DNA from: Humulus lupulus
Taxonomy: Eukaryota > Streptophyta > Magnoliopsida > Rosales > Cannabaceae
Assembly: GCF_963169125.1 (NCBI RefSeq)
Contig: NC_084793.1
Span: forward strand, 37,226,578 to 37,290,577
DNA length: 64,000 nucleotides
Reading direction: 5' to 3'
The translations under genes and the position numbers were made by a program. The notes below the pieces were generated by a model. That model worked only from the letters and a program-made list of their open reading frames with translations, was not told the origin of the DNA and did not search any database. Positions 34,132 through 47,176 of the stretch are shown here, piece by piece; within the stretch, counting starts at the first letter, position 1; each line of letters opens with the position of its first letter.

Positions 34132-35304
34132 TGAAATTCTGTATTTTATAATTACCAACTTATTATTAAATTAATCAATTAATTAAATGCGGAATAATTA
34201 AGTTGGTACTGAAGCAGATATTCTGTAGCTACAGACTAGGGTTCTGTAACTACATACCAGAAAACGAGAAAAGAACTAAAGTGCAGAAAATAAAAACACA
34301 CAAAGTTTTTATACGTGGTATCAACAATCCTTGCAGATTGCTACTAGTCCACGGGGCCATGCCCAGAGATAAGATTCAATATTAAGATCTCAAAAATACA
34401 AAGTTTTTGACTTATGCATAAATAGACTTCCTCTTATTATATGTCGCAAGCTTGATGTATTCCACCTTGACAAATGAACCTTGTTGAACCTTCAAGAATT
34501 CGAACTCCCTTCGATCTGCTTGAAGTATGCTTGCTTCCTCCCAAAGCAAGACTTGAACCACCTTTTCCCGAAGGTTTGCACTTTGTTCTCCTCCTTTGTA
34601 GAACTGTTTGAAGACTCAAAACAATTACAAGGACACTAAAAAATAGAGGTAGAGTCGAACTCACTCACCTCTACAAAACAAAGACTCTATTTTACAAATA
34701 AGAATGAAATACAAAAAGAGGTCACTAAAACCTAGCAACCAATATGAGTATTTATAGTCATTATACTCATATTGGGCAGCTAATACACGGTCTAAACTGA
34801 CATAAGCCCATAAGGAAACTTTCCTAAAAGAATTCTTCAATTTGACAAGATTTCCTGATTCTGTAGCTACAGAATCGTGAGCTATATATGGTAACAATCC
34901 ATCCTTTGATGTAGGAATCAAGACTTCCCTTTTTATAACCTGATCATGCAATAAAACTCAATTATATGGTCAGATATAATGAGGCAATCGGCTGGAAAAA
35001 GACAGCTAAAACAGATTTGATTTTATAATAATAAAGCCACATATTTTTGGCAAACTTTCCTAATATAGAAAAGTTTGTCATCAATTATACCTCTATTATT
35101 TGAAACAAATATCAACAATATATATTTATTTACAGCCAAATATAATAAGAAATTTTAGCACCAAAAGGCTTGTTTTCTTGAGGGCCGAGGAAATGAAATT
35201 GATGGAACCAGTACCAGTAGGTATTGATCTAAGCTTAGAACGGGGGTAGCCTACGAATACAAAATATTTTAATCAAATTAAATATGTCAAAAATGAAATT
35301 AACA
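34132..35304 (-). repeat. Sirevirus right LTR (5' LTR)
   Basis: 1173 bp, TG...CA. Collinear with the left LTR except for about 103 extra bases near 35154-35258 between AAGAAA and ATACAAAATA. The - strand TATA-like box is near 34745-34758. Confidence 0.95.
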
Positions 35305-35429
35305 TCTCCTACAATCAACCTCTCAGGTATCTGAACAATTGGCTCATTATCTTGTTCCCGAGAAACTATTTTGAACCATACTAGATTTATTCCTTCTCAG
35401 GACCCAATGGGATAACAACTTATCGGTAG
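35305..35429. other. Short segment between Sirevirus and solo LTR 2
   Basis: Begins with the right TCTCC duplication. Continues in 37812 onward once solo LTR 2 is removed. The joined stretch looks weakly coding on the - strand, but no family was recognised. Confidence 0.4.
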
Positions 35430-37811
35430 TGTAACGCCCTACTACCTTAGAGCCGTTACTAAGTGAGTTTAAAATGTGCAATTAACTCGCTAAATGAGGT
35501 TTTTAGAACAAAAGTGTGACTAAACAAAAAGTCAAGGCTGTAATCTTTAAAAGTACTCTATTTCATTGAAAGTTCCAAGAGTCTAACATTTGGGATCTCA
35601 AAGTACAGTTTATAAAACATTTACAACTCAAAATAGGTTTACTGGTAATTAACCATTAAAATCAGAGTTTAATACAACCATTTCTCAAAATGCCCCAACC
35701 AAAACAGTCGGGTAGGCCAGACATATACGCGCTGCCCCACGCTCTCTGTACTCATGGCTGGTTGACTTTCTCCTTGCCCTTACCTGCAACACAGAGCACC
35801 TGTGAGCCGAAGCCCAGCAAGAAAACTCACACAACACATAACACATGCATATTATATAACCATTATGTCAGATAATCCATAGATAAAACAGATAGTCCCT
35901 CAGACTAAACAAGTACGGCCATGCCGTCCCAGAAGCGTTACCAAAGCCTGGGATCTCGGTTCTCACCGTAAGAATATCCCATGTATCCATTGGGGTCTCA
36001 CCCTAACTATAAGCACTCCATGTGCTAAGTGTTATTCCCAGCCCCACTGCCGTTCTCGGCCCCTTGTCGTTCTCGGCTCCTTGCCGTTCCCGGCTCCTTT
36101 GCCGTTCATTCTACTATAACCACATATAGCATACCTAAACAGCGTTTAAGCATATAATAATTCAATCAAGGCTACACCCTAACAATAATACAATCTAGGG
36201 CCGTGCCCTGCAACAAAACTATGGGCCCATGCCCTGCTCTACGGGTGCTACAGTTTTCTTACCTGTATCCTGTGCTTCACAATGCACCAAAGTCACGAGC
36301 ACGGTCCACTATCCCGAGCCTCTTCGAAAACCTAGCACAACACATATAAAACATCCTTTAATACTAACCAATCCAAAACCACTTCCCAGGACCAATCCCA
36401 TACTCTCGGGACCTCCAATTTCCCAAAACAACGCAACGGAAACATCCCCCGAGCCCCCGGATCAAATGCCCAAAAATGAAAAATTACCCTGTCCTGAAAA
36501 TAGCCTAGCACTGCAGCGCTACCCTTGAGGGCCGTGGCGCCCAGCAAGTCAGAGAGTCCCCCAGCCTTGATGCAGCCTCGCGCCGCGGCGCCAAAGAACA
36601 GGGTCGCGGTGCCCCTTCGCGAACCTAGAATTCTGGGTTTTCCCCGAGCCAAAACACTCCCAATTCAACCCAAACACATACCTAAACCCCAAAACCAATT
36701 TAAAACCACAAATAAACCATCTAACAACCTATAAACACCAACCACATGTATAAACACATAACCACTCCCATAAATCACACTTTGGTTTCAAATCTCAGAA
36801 GTTTAAACCAGTAAACCAGAAACTTAAACCAAAGCCTGCAAAACCTAAACCATGCTTCAAATTCCTTAAACCACAACAGAATTAAACCTCAAAATTGCAT
36901 AGAATCCTTACCTCAAGTGGAGAATTCAACCTTAAGCTTCCTTGATTCCAGCTTCAAGCTAAGCCCTCTGGTTTCACAAACTGAATTCCCAAACAACTCG
37001 CCACAAACCATCTTTCAATTTCCAACCTCAATTCTATAAGAACTTGCAAAAACATAGAAATTTCAGAGATGAAACTTACCTCTGACCAATCTTGACTTCT
37101 GCTTGGCTTTAATTGCCTCAAACCACCTTAATTCCTCTCCTAAGTCTCAAAATTCCCAACTCCCTTCCTTTCTTCCTTTCTGCCCTTAGTTCTCCTTTAC
37201 TTTCAGCAAAAACTGAGTTGCCTAGGTGAGAAAAACGTGAATGATCTTTCCCTTCGCTGAAGTGATCTAAATCCCTGCCAAAAGACCATTTTGCCCTTCC
37301 ATCTATTTCCCCTTCTAACTAAACCTCAAGGACATCCTAGACATTTCACATTCCTTACAAATCTACCATTTTCCTCACCCAAACTCTGTTACTCTTAATG
37401 GTTACTAATGGTCACTCAAGTTACTACAACTAACCATTAGCTCACAAACTCAAGGTACAAAATTCCCAAAATACCCCTAGGCTCCTCCCGAGCTGGGTAT
37501 TTAATCCCGTTGTGACTTTTAAACTAATTAGCTCTCTAGGACCGTCTCGACACGTGCATCACATTAATATCACCACACACACGTGGTACTAATCATATAA
37601 TACAATTATCACATTTATGCGCTCAGCGGGCTAAAATTACCATTTTACCCCCAACATACAAATGGGGCCCACATGCATATTTATTCCACCTAAACATGCA
37701 TCCTAATCACATATTCATTTAAATTCATATATTAACATGTTAATTCACTTATTTCCCTCCATGCACACTAATCAAAGTCCTAAACCTTATTAGAAAATTT
37801 GGGGTATTACA
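35430..37811 (-). mobile_element. Solo LTR 2 of the TGTAAY...TTACA family
   Basis: 2382 bp in the opposite orientation to solo LTR 1: right end reads TGTAATACCCCAAATTTTC on the - strand, left end TGTAACGCCC. The 5-bp duplication GGTAG is at 35425-35429 and 37812-37816. No coding capacity; a GC-rich block is at 36515-36620. Confidence 0.88.
36515..36620. repeat. GC-rich GCCGCGGCG block in solo LTR 2
   Basis: GGCCGTGGCGCC, CGCCGCGGCGCC and GTCGCGGTGCCCC words, with AGCAAGTCAGAGAG between them, matching solo LTR 3. Confidence 0.85.
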
Positions 37812-37816
37812 GGTAG

Positions 37817-38459
37817 CCAACCCAGTCTTTGGGTGGAGGACTCCTCACTTTGTAGTCACCAACATTATGCAAAAAAGCTATTTTTTGTTTTTGAAAATAA
37901 AAAATTGTTTTATGAGAATAAATATAGGTGTTTGAATTGTTTTATGAAAATAAATGTTATTTTTTTATGTGTTTTGTTATATATCTATGGAAGTCCACAG
38001 TGACACGTCTTCGCCCTCTGACACAAAGGAAGCTGCTCACGACAAATAGCATGAGTTGGGCCGCAACTGAAATACAAAGAAGATGAAAAGGGAAGCAAAA
38101 CGAAGATGCCTAGAAGAATCCTCGATATTGCAATCCACCTTATTAACAGTCATTTAACTGTAATTATTTAAGTTGTTTAGTCTTGTTAAATTAGTTATGA
38201 GTTGTTATAGATTTAGTTCAATACAACTAACTTTAGTTTAGTCTTGTACTACTTAGATAATGAGCTCATTAACCTCTTGTAACTCACTTTTAAATTTCAA
38301 TAAAATCAAGATTCATTTTCTCTAATATGGTATTATATGCAAACTAATTCTTTCCCCAATTCCATGGCATGAACTAGGGCTTCTGCGAGGACCACCTCCG
38401 ACACCCCTAATGTCATATTGCCACCATCAAACCGAGCTGTGCCACCATCAAATCTGGGG
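37817..38459 (+). mobile_element. Remnant of a + strand Copia LTR with decayed primer site
   Basis: Text at about 38160-38322 (AACCTCTTGTAACTC, AATAAAATCAAGATTCATTTTCTCT) resembles a Copia LTR 3' end, followed by TGGTATTATATGC (38328-38340), a decayed TGGTATCAGAGC. Boundaries are unclear. Confidence 0.4.
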
Positions 38460-39503
38460 CACTTGTAAATCAAATATCGTCTTAGCCTCCTAACCCACCA
38501 TCTTCCATACACTTGAATACACTTTTGAATCTTAACACATGAGAGAGTGTTCTTCTCACAGAGACAACAAAGTTCTCTATTTTTCTCTCTTGGAAAATAT
38601 ATCGTGAAATTGCATCTGATGTCTCTGTTTTTTTTCTTGATTTTATATTATATTAATATATCAATAGAAATAATACCTAGCCTAATCTCATTGGGCCACA
38701 TTCCATTTGGAATGTGGTTGGCGCCAACTATAGGGCTTTGGACCTTATGGTATTGTATCTCTATAAAATACTATTTGATGGGCATTTATCATCATATTAT
38801 TTTATGCAGTATACAATTATACTAAAAAATAAATTATGATTAAATTAATTTAAAAAAAAAATTTCACAAAATTATCAATATAATTTTATTTGCCATTAAA
38901 TATTATTTCACAAAGAATACAAATTTGTGAGATTAAAAATAATAGTTTATTATTTTTAATTATTTTCTTTTAATACCAAAATCCTACCTCTGTGTTATCA
39001 AGCTAGTACGGGGACAGTATAACCCCTAGTTCTAAGCTCCAAAAATTATATCAATTTAACTAACTCTTAGTTACATTAATGAATTTATTTATTATGAATT
39101 ATTCAACTAGAAATTCATGGTTGAACTCTCAAAACGACAGTCTTATATTATTAATAGCTATAACTATAAAGACATCCATTGATTTAGTCATTGCATGAGT
39201 TATGAACCTCTGCTAGTTGTTCAAAATTAAAACTAGTCTTAATGTTCATTAGCCTCTCTAATTATGTCTTTATCAATTAGTTCTATTGATCCTTTAATGA
39301 ACATTATTCTATGAATTTAATTATAGAATAAAATTTATGTTCTCCAATAGAAATTGAACACCCTATGTTCAAGCCTCGAATCAACATTAAAAGGAACAAC
39401 TAATCTGCTTTCATTTAAGTAAGGAGTAGATTCCGTATCTGTGAAGTATGTTCCTAGCCACTTGTAATTCTATGACTCCAAGATATCAGGAATTCAGTCG
39501 TAG
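38460..39503 (-). repeat. Copia-3 left LTR, truncated at both ends
   Basis: Collinear with about 49968-51078 (shared TTAGCCTCCTAACCCACC, GAGTGTTCTTCTCAC, CAAGATAT-AGGAATTC). The right edge joins RNase H coding sequence directly, showing a deletion. Confidence 0.8.
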
Positions 39504-40866
39504 CAACGTATTCTGCTTCCATGGTGGAGTTAGCAATGGAAGCTTGCTTTATACATCCTCCATATAATTGCTACATCCCCAAGTGTGAAAACAGATTCAG
39601 ACGTAGATTTCCCAGAATCTTTGTGTGATTGGAAGTCATAATCTGCATTTTTGATTGGAATCAAATTCTCTCATGAATATACTAGCATATAGTCTCTCGT
39701 TCTCCTTAGATACTTGATAATGTGTTTGACTATTGTCTAGTGAACGAATCTTGGATTTGACTGGTACCTATTGACTATACCCATAGCATAGCAAATATCA
39801 GGTCTGGTACATAACATTGCATACATTAAGCTTCCTACTACGGAGGCATAAGGCATCCGTCTCATTTCCTCTTCTTCTTGGGGTGTCTTAGGACATTGGT
39901 TCTTGAAGAGGTGAACACCATGACGAAATGAGAGGTTTCCCTTCTTGGAGTTCTGCATCACATACTTCACAAGTATTTTATCTATATAAGATGCTTGAGA
40001 CAGTGCCAACAACTTCTTCTTGCGGTCACGAATTAATAGTATCCCCAGAAAGTAGCTTGCCTCTCCCAATTCTTTCATTTGGAATTGATTGGCTAGGCAT
40101 AATTTTACGCCAGATAATTTATTCACATTATTCCTAATGAGTAATATATCATCTACGTATAAAAATAGAAAGACCAATTTGTCCTTGTCAAGTTTCTTGT
40201 ATACACAAGGCTAATCAATATTTTGATCAAAACTATAAGATTTTACAGCTTGGCCAAATCTTATGTCCCATGATTTGGACGCTTGCTTAAGTCCATGAAT
40301 GGACCTTTGCAATTTGCAAACCTTTTGCTCTTTGCCTTGTTCTATGAAACCATCTGGTTGTCCATAAAGATACTTTCATCAAGATGGTCATTTAGAAAAG
40401 TCATTTTGGCATACATTTTCCAAATCTCATAGTCAAAATGATTGGCAATGGATAAGAGGATACATATGATTTTAGCATGGCCACATGAGAAAATGTTTCT
40501 TCATGATCCGTATCTTCTTCCAGTGTGTAGCCTTTATCTACTAGCCTCGCTTTGAAAGTCTCTAATTTCCCATCAACTCCTCTCTTTCTCTTGTATATTC
40601 ATTTGCACTCAATGGGTTTTATATCTTGAGGTGGATCTACAAGTTCCCAGACTGAGTTGGAGTACATCGACTCCATCTTGAGTTTTATAGCTTCAAGACA
40701 TTTCCTTATTAGGATCATTCATCGCTTGACTATAAGTCAACGAGTCATCAACATTGTCATCAGATATTGCAACTTGTGCTTCTCCGAATTCAGTGTAACG
40801 AACGGGTTGTCTTACAACCCTCCCATTACGACAGAATACTGTAATATCCTGGTTTGGAAATGTGGT
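39504..40866 (-). pseudogene. Copia-3 reverse transcriptase and RNase H fragment
   Basis: The best-preserved block (40177-39737) has FLYVDDILLIRNN (catalytic YVDD), MKELGEASYFLGI, LSQASYIDKILVKY, MRRMPYASVVGSLMYAMLCTRPDICYAMG. RNase H remains only up to a STMEAEYVA-like segment near 39530-39504, where the frame hits LTR sequence. The RT N-terminal part (40867-40200) is present but full of frame breaks. Non-functional. Confidence 0.88.
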
Positions 40867-41750
40867 CTATTCTGTTTCAACTTCTAAAGTCAGTTGTGGT
40901 GTGATCTTATCACCAAGTAAGTCCTTGAGTACAACCTTACTTGGAGGTTTGAAGTCCCTCATGTAGTCTTCTTCCAGAAAAGTAGCATTTGTCGAAAAAA
41001 ATATTTTCTTTTCTTTCGGACTATATAAGTAACATCCTCTAATAAATTTGGGGTATCCAACAAATAAACCTACTTCAGATATAGGTTCCAACTTTTCAGT
41101 CTTAGCTTTTAGCAAATGTGATGTACATCCCCATTTACGCATATGCCTTATACTAGGTTTGCGACCTGTCCACAATTCTGAGGGTGTCTTAGCTATAGAC
41201 TTAGATGGAACTAGGTTTAAGATGTATGCAACTGTTTGTAAAGCATATCCCCAAAATGATAGGGGCAATGATGAGTAATTGAACATTGATCTCATCATGT
41301 CCAGCAAAGTCCTATTCCTCATTTCTGCAACACCGTTTTGTTGCAGAGTACTTGGTGCAGTGAGTTGGAAACAATTCCATGCTCTATCAAGAAATCTTGG
41401 AATTCCTTGTCAATGTATTCACTGCCTCGACCTGATCATAGCATTTTAAGGGTTTTTCCTATTTGATTTTTGGCTTCGGCCCGTAATTCTTTGAACTTTT
41501 CAAAGGTTTTCAATTTTATTTGCATCAGGTATACGTAACCGTATCTTGAGTAGTCATCAAGCTTGTACATTCATTGGACCGCAAACGTCTGTGTGAATTA
41601 ACTCAAGAGGTTCTTTGGCTTTAACACCTTTAGAGGAGAAAGGTCTTTTGGTCATTTTTCCTTCAGAACAAGATTCGCAAAACGGTAGAGTTTCAGCCTT
41701 TAACTCACTTAGAGGCCCATTTAACTAGTCTTTGAATCCTATCTAAGTTA
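40867..41750 (-). pseudogene. Copia-3 integrase
   Basis: A block near 41720-41540 carries the pre-integrase CESC-type end (KMTKRPFSSKGVKAKEPLEL) and the integrase start (HTDVCGPM-like); several stops follow. The C-terminal block (41322-40867) begins [13 protein letters not shown], with [31 protein letters not shown] and [11 protein letters not shown]. The central catalytic part is decayed. Confidence 0.85.
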
Positions 41751-41889
41751 ATATGACCTAGTTTTAGGTGCCAAAGATATGTATCGTCTTGAGGTACTCT
41801 TTGTCATTTTGACTTTGGTTGTTCAGATTTGAACATTTCAGTATTGAGTAGTGAAGACATTTCAAATCTTATCACATATAGACCTTCCT

Positions 41890-42393
41890 CTAGATTCCGT
41901 GACAAACATGGGAACCATTTCTTAAAATAATAACATAATTATTATTAAAAGAAATAGAATAGCATTGTTCTAAAAATTTAGAAACAGAAATTAAATTCCT
42001 TTTGAAATCAAGAATAAAATAGATGTCTTTTAGAATTAAACATTGATTTTCAGTAAAATAAATTTTTGCTTCTCCCACTACTCTGGCTGAAACAAAAGCC
42101 CATGTCCCCACTCTTAGTGTGAACTCCACTTCTTGGAGATCTCTCCAAGGGCTAAGCATTTGCAAATCAGAAAAAACATGATTAGTGGCTCCTGAATCAA
42201 CTATCCAGGTATAACAATTATTTTCCACTAAACAAACCCGAGTTTCCAGCAAATTAGATTTACTTTCCTTTTTGTTCTTTAACTCCTTGATGATCATTTT
42301 ATAGTTCCTCTTACAATACCTATCTATATGGTAGTGGGAACAGTTCCCATTGTAGTTGGAGTGGACAACTTCTTTGCCATTGCCTTTGTTAAT
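41890..42393 (-). pseudogene. Copia-3 gag end and protease
   Basis: Contains a degenerate zinc knuckle (C-X4-H-X4-C type, near 42330) followed by KSNLLETRVCLVENN and the aspartic protease motif WIVDSGATNHV (about 42205-42173), then NLISVSKFLEQ. Open from 42297 to 41890; gag upstream is interrupted by solo LTR 3 at 42399. Confidence 0.88.
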
Positions 42394-43442
42394 GCTAGTG
42401 TAACGCTCTACTACCCTAAAGCCATTACCATGTGATTTTAAAGTGTGCCAATAACTCGCTAATCGAGGTTTTAGACTAAAAAGTGTGATTAAATTAAAGT
42501 GAAGGCTTGTTTAATAAAATTTAAATATAAATGTTGGACATGCATTTAACTCACAAAATTGTTACATTGGGATCCCAAAATATTGCTTGAAAATATATTT
42601 ACAACTCAAAAGTAGTGTACAGTCGACCTAGGCGACAAAATCAAACATTTATAACACGTTCCTCAAAACTACCCAGCTTTGGTGGCTAGGTAGGCCAAAC
42701 ATGTATGCGCCGCTCCATGCCCTCCAACTCATGCTTGGTCGGCCTTTCCTTTGCCCTTACCTGCACCATAGAGCACCCGTGAGCCAAGTCCCAGCAAGAA
42801 AACTCCACACACATAGCATATAACAATTCATTCAAGTAAATGCATAACTTTAAACAGATACCACAGACAATTCACATAGCGACCTACGTCGATCAAGGTG
42901 CGTTACCAAGCACCAGGTTCACGGTCTTCACCGAATGGGTGAGTACAACACCCTAGATGGCCATGCCATGGTTGCCTACATTCAGCATGCTTATTGCCAT
43001 TCCCGACCTTTCTCGATCTCAACCTTTGCATATCCCAGCCCTTGCCGAACTTGGCCTTCGCTAGTCCCGGCCTTAGCCGATCAGTCATAAACTCACAAAC
43101 ATGGCATAAAAATTATAAACATTCATACAAAATACTAAACACAGATAATCAGGCCATGCCCTACTCTACGAGCACAACAGTTTTATTACCTGAGTCTCGA
43201 GCTGACCGTATAGTGCGATCTCGAGTACGATCCCCTAAACCCAAGCCTTAGTGGTAAATCCTAGTCACAATGCAATAATAATAAATATCCATCAAACCCT
43301 AAGCCAATTAAAAACTTTTGAATAATATTCTAGCCTCTGGGACCCCGAATTCTACTAAAGTGGGTAGTAGAATCCTTCCTGAGCCCTTAAATTTGAGTTC
43401 CCGATCTTAAAACCATGTTTTGGCCATTTCCCTTAACTTGAG

Positions 43443-43630
43443 TCGTGGCCCAGCCCCTAGGGCCGCGACGCACTACAAGTCAGAGAGCCCCAAGGCTCTC
43501 TCTTAGGGGACGCGGGCTGCGACGCGCCCTTCCTGCGCCGCTGCGCTTGGGCAACTTCAAAGACCCTCCAGGGTCTTCTCACACACACAGGCCGCGGCGC
43601 CTGAAGAACAGGGCCGTGGCTCGAGCTCCA
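43443..43630. repeat. GC-rich block in solo LTR 3
   Basis: GGGCCGCGACGC, CTGCGACGCGCCC, GCGCCGCTGCGC, GGCCGCGGCGCC and GGGCCGTGGC words; shares AAGTCAGAGAG with solo LTR 2. Confidence 0.85.
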
Positions 43631-43997
43631 AACCCAGAACTCCCCTGTGTTTTCTTGAGCCAATTCCACTAAAATCCACCCAAATCAATGCCTAAACCCA
43701 GAATTTAGTCTAGAATTCATATCAAGGCAACATAATCAGTATAAATACCCCAAAAAATATCCCATAATCTCACTAAAATCCACAAACCAGCCTAAGCCCC
43801 ATCCCCCATGAGAACCCCTAAATCATAGTAAAAATACTAACAAAAGTCAGAATAAAATCCTTTCCTCAATTGAGAATCCGACCCTGAGCTAAACCCCAAG
43901 CACTTCAAGCTTCAAGTTTCGTCAAATCTTCAACCAATTCCCCAAGAATTTTTCCAAACTTCCAAGTGCACCAAGGGAGAGAGAATGAGCCGAGTAT

Positions 43998-44036
<39 letters not shown>

Positions 44037-44038
44037 GA
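43998..44038. repeat. (GA)n microsatellite
   Basis: About twenty GA units with one GC interruption. Confidence 0.95.
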
Positions 44039-44684
44039 TATTGAGGGGCTGAGTTCCTTCTTATTGATTCTAGAGTACTGACATCATATATCTATGTATA
44101 TCCCTTAGCACCAAAATGACCAAATTACCCCTAACTTAAATCTTAGCCCTTTAATACCACCAAGGGTCAACCCGTCATTTGCACCATTCCCGCTAATTCC
44201 TCGAGTATTCCTATAAATCCTCAGTTAATCCCGGCATACCCAAATAATCGCTAAATAGCTACCCGTTACCTGGTAACCTCGAACATGTACTACGTTCCCA
44301 AAATACCCCTAGGCTCACCCCGAGTTGGGTATTTGACCCTGTTGTGACTATTCCGCTCCCTAGGACCACTTCAGACCACACATCTCAAATATATCTCCAC
44401 AATACTGTGGTCTCAGTCATATCACAAACATAACACACATATATATACATATCCTCAACGAGTCAAAAATTACAAATATGCTTATATTAACATGAACAGG
44501 TCCACATGCATATTTAATACACCTAAACATGCATATCTAGTCATTTCATATCATAACTCAAGAAATCAAATACTAATACACATATATCACAAATAATCAC
44601 ATAATAACATAATTAAATCAATTGTTGCCTTCCTGACACGCTAATCAAGGTAGCAAGCCTTATTAGCGAATTTGGGATGTTACA

Positions 44685-44785
44685 GCTAGGCTTCTGAGTT
44701 GTGTGCTTATTCATTGGCAATAGATTCTTGCTACTTTTACACCTTGTAACATTACCAGTTAATTTGTCATTAGCAAGAATGGACA
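44685..44785 (-). pseudogene. Copia-3 gag fragment between two solo LTRs
   Basis: About 95 bp of gag coding text (MSILANDKLTGN, MNKHTTQKPS) lying between solo LTRs 3 and 4, in frame with the 42393 side and the 47177 side. Confidence 0.75.
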
Positions 44786-47171
44786 TGTAACACCCTGGTT
44801 ACCCCAGAACAGTTATGGTGAACAGTGAATCGAAAATTTGACCCGCTACCCGAGTCCTTTGGTTAAAAACGTGATCTAAGTGTTATTATCAGGTTAAGGT
44901 GAAAAACCAGCAAAAAGGAAAGGATATATTTCATTAAGTATATAAACTGCTCATGAGCCATTCAAAACGTTTACAAGTTGTTTATAGAACAAAATGGTTG
45001 CTACTGTTTCAAATTTACAATCCCCGCCGACCTAAGCGGCAAAAATAGGGTAAACCCCCTAGTCCCTCTGAGAACTCCTTGGCCGTGGTGGTCAAGCAGT
45101 CGCATATGTACACAACACCACCTAAGCTCTCCACTCAAGGTTGGGTGAGCTTCTCTTTCCCTTTACCTGCACCACATAGCACCCATGAGCCAAGGCCCAG
45201 CAAGAAAACACAATATAACATGATATGAGATCAACAATGATCATAACAATCATTCAGGACTATCAGTCGAAAACAGATAGGTGACAGTAGCAAAAGACAC
45301 AAAAGTGGGTACAGCTCCCTCTAGCCATGTGACGATAAGGTCACCAGGGCTTAACTGATAGGTTATCCTTTCATAAGTTTGATCAGGATAGGTGTATGGT
45401 GAATAGTCACCAACATAACCTTCCTCATGACCATAGAGTCATAACCCTGGAACATCGTTCCCTAGCCATGTGACAACAGTCACCGGGGCCTTATGCCATG
45501 GCTCTGAGTACTAGTCTTAGACTAGCCAAGCGCTTATAAGTTCATCGACTTTAGGGTCGGTCCAGTATTAATGCCATAGAGCCATTCAATGCTGATATCA
45601 ATTAGATCTAATCTTTATTCGACCCTGTGTATAGGATGCTTATGCCGTTTCTGACCTTTAGGTCAGTGTCTCTGACTAGTCAGTGCCATATACAAGTAAT
45701 CAACATTCACTAGCATTTAATATGCAATCCATGTCCACATTTACCAACCAACGTGCCTCAATAACAAAACAGGCATGTCATATACATATACAGGGTGCAA
45801 CTGTATTCATACACTATTTTCTTACCTCTGGTTCGAGTGAAAATTAATATAAGAACGACCCTTGAGAACGATCAATCTTTTAATTCCTCTGGCGGTTACC
45901 TGGTCATAACCAAAATATAGGATTCATCAATGAAAATGATAACAAAGGGTTCCCAAACCAAAACCTAGCCTCCGAGACATCGAATCCTACTAAACCGGGT
46001 AGTAGGATCGATCCCGAGGCCTAAGGCTTGAATCCCCAAGCTAAAAAACACATTTCTGGCCAAAAATGCCCTTATGGGCCACGGCTCACCAGAGCCATGC
46101 CGCGGCTCACCCCTCTGACAGAGTCATTTCTACCCCAGGAACCAACGTAGGCCGCGGCTCACCATAGCCATGCCGCGACCCTTTACCCAAACCAGCAAGC
46201 ACCAGCTTGCTTTCCCCTGCATTTTCCCTCGAAAACAAACCTTCAAACCAGTTCCAAACCTCTTCCAAACATTCAATCCAACCCCTAAAGATCACCTATA
46301 TCAAACCCTCATCAAAACCCAAGTTAAACATCAATCAAAACTTCCATTAATCCAAACTATCTTCAACAAAATCACAAACTGAAATCTTAAACCAAAACAG
46401 AGTAAAACCAGAAACTTACGGCTGAAACTCACCTCAAACTTGAGATTAAATCCCCTTCAATGGCTGAACCAACTCTAAGAACTCAACCCCTTGATTTCCT
46501 AGCTTGATTCCTCAATTTGAGCTCAAAAACTCCAAAGGTAGAATGAGAGGGAATGATGTACGGGAAGGAGAAGTAAAGCTCTGTTTTTGTTTTGTTTTCT
46601 ACAGCCAACTAAAGTTCATATAAATCCAAACCAAATGACCTAAATGCCCCTAGGTCACTTAAGGTTTCTAAAGTCATCCCAAGGGTAAGATTTTCCTTTT
46701 CGACCTATACCGTTAATTATAATTAACGCTCTCCAATTCCTGCTAATCCCGCTAATCTCAAACACCAATAATTCATATCCTGTTACCCTATAATTTCCGG
46801 TAACGCTCTAATCATTAAAAACACCCCGAGACTCACCCCGAGCCCCGAGCTTAAGCCTGTTATGACCAAACCGATAAATTATATTTAAAGATCGTCTCAT
46901 GCCAAATAACTCGAACCAATCCACATTATAATGTGGCCCCACAATATATCATTGACATGCAAACAAATATACAATTATGCCCTCAACGGGCCAAATTACC
47001 AAAACACCCCTATAAACAAATGTGGACCCACATGCATCCATTTAACATCATATTATAATATAATTCTCATAAACATGCATAAATTCATTTAATGGCATAA
47101 TTAAACAGTTATGGCCCTCCCGGCCTACTAATCCAGCCATTAAACCAAAATAGGAATTCCGGGGCATTACA
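44786..47171 (-). mobile_element. Solo LTR 4 of the TGTAAY...TTACA family, inside Copia-3 gag
   Basis: 2386 bp, TGTAACACCC...CGGGGCATTACA, duplication GGACA at 44781-44785 and 47172-47176. Same orientation as solo LTR 3 and only about 100 bp from it. GC-rich block at 46075-46180. Confidence 0.9.
46075..46180. repeat. GC-rich block in solo LTR 4
   Basis: GGCCACGGCTCACC, TGCCGCGGCTCACC, GGCCGCGGCTCACC and TGCCGCGACCC words, about 30-60 bp apart. Confidence 0.85.
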
Positions 47172-47176
47172 GGACA

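Larger units (their letters stand above)
21821..35304 (-). mobile_element. Sirevirus (Copia) LTR retrotransposon, split by a solo LTR
   Basis: - strand element with both LTRs (right one is 5'), a tRNA-iMet primer site, gag with zinc knuckle, protease, integrase, RT, RNase H, an extra third ORF and several PPT copies. The target duplication TCTCC is at 21816-21820 and 35305-35309. The gag and RT/RNase H motifs, AAAGGGGGAGAT PPT, multiple PPTs and third ORF are hallmarks of the Sirevirus group. A 2866-bp solo LTR (29798-32663) splits gag. All coding regions carry stops or frameshifts, so it is dead. Confidence 0.92.
42399..44684 (-). mobile_element. Solo LTR 3 of the TGTAAY...TTACA family, inside Copia-3 gag
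   Basis: 2286 bp, TGTAACGCTC...GGGATGTTACA, duplication GCTAG at 42394-42398 and 44685-44689. Removal joins gag in frame. Carries a (GA)n run at 43998-44038 and a GC-rich block at 43443-43630. Confidence 0.9.

Noticed and set aside
43457..43672. Small GC-rich open frames in solo LTR 3
   Set aside because: They follow the GCCGCGGC block and are not conserved as frames in the sister LTRs.
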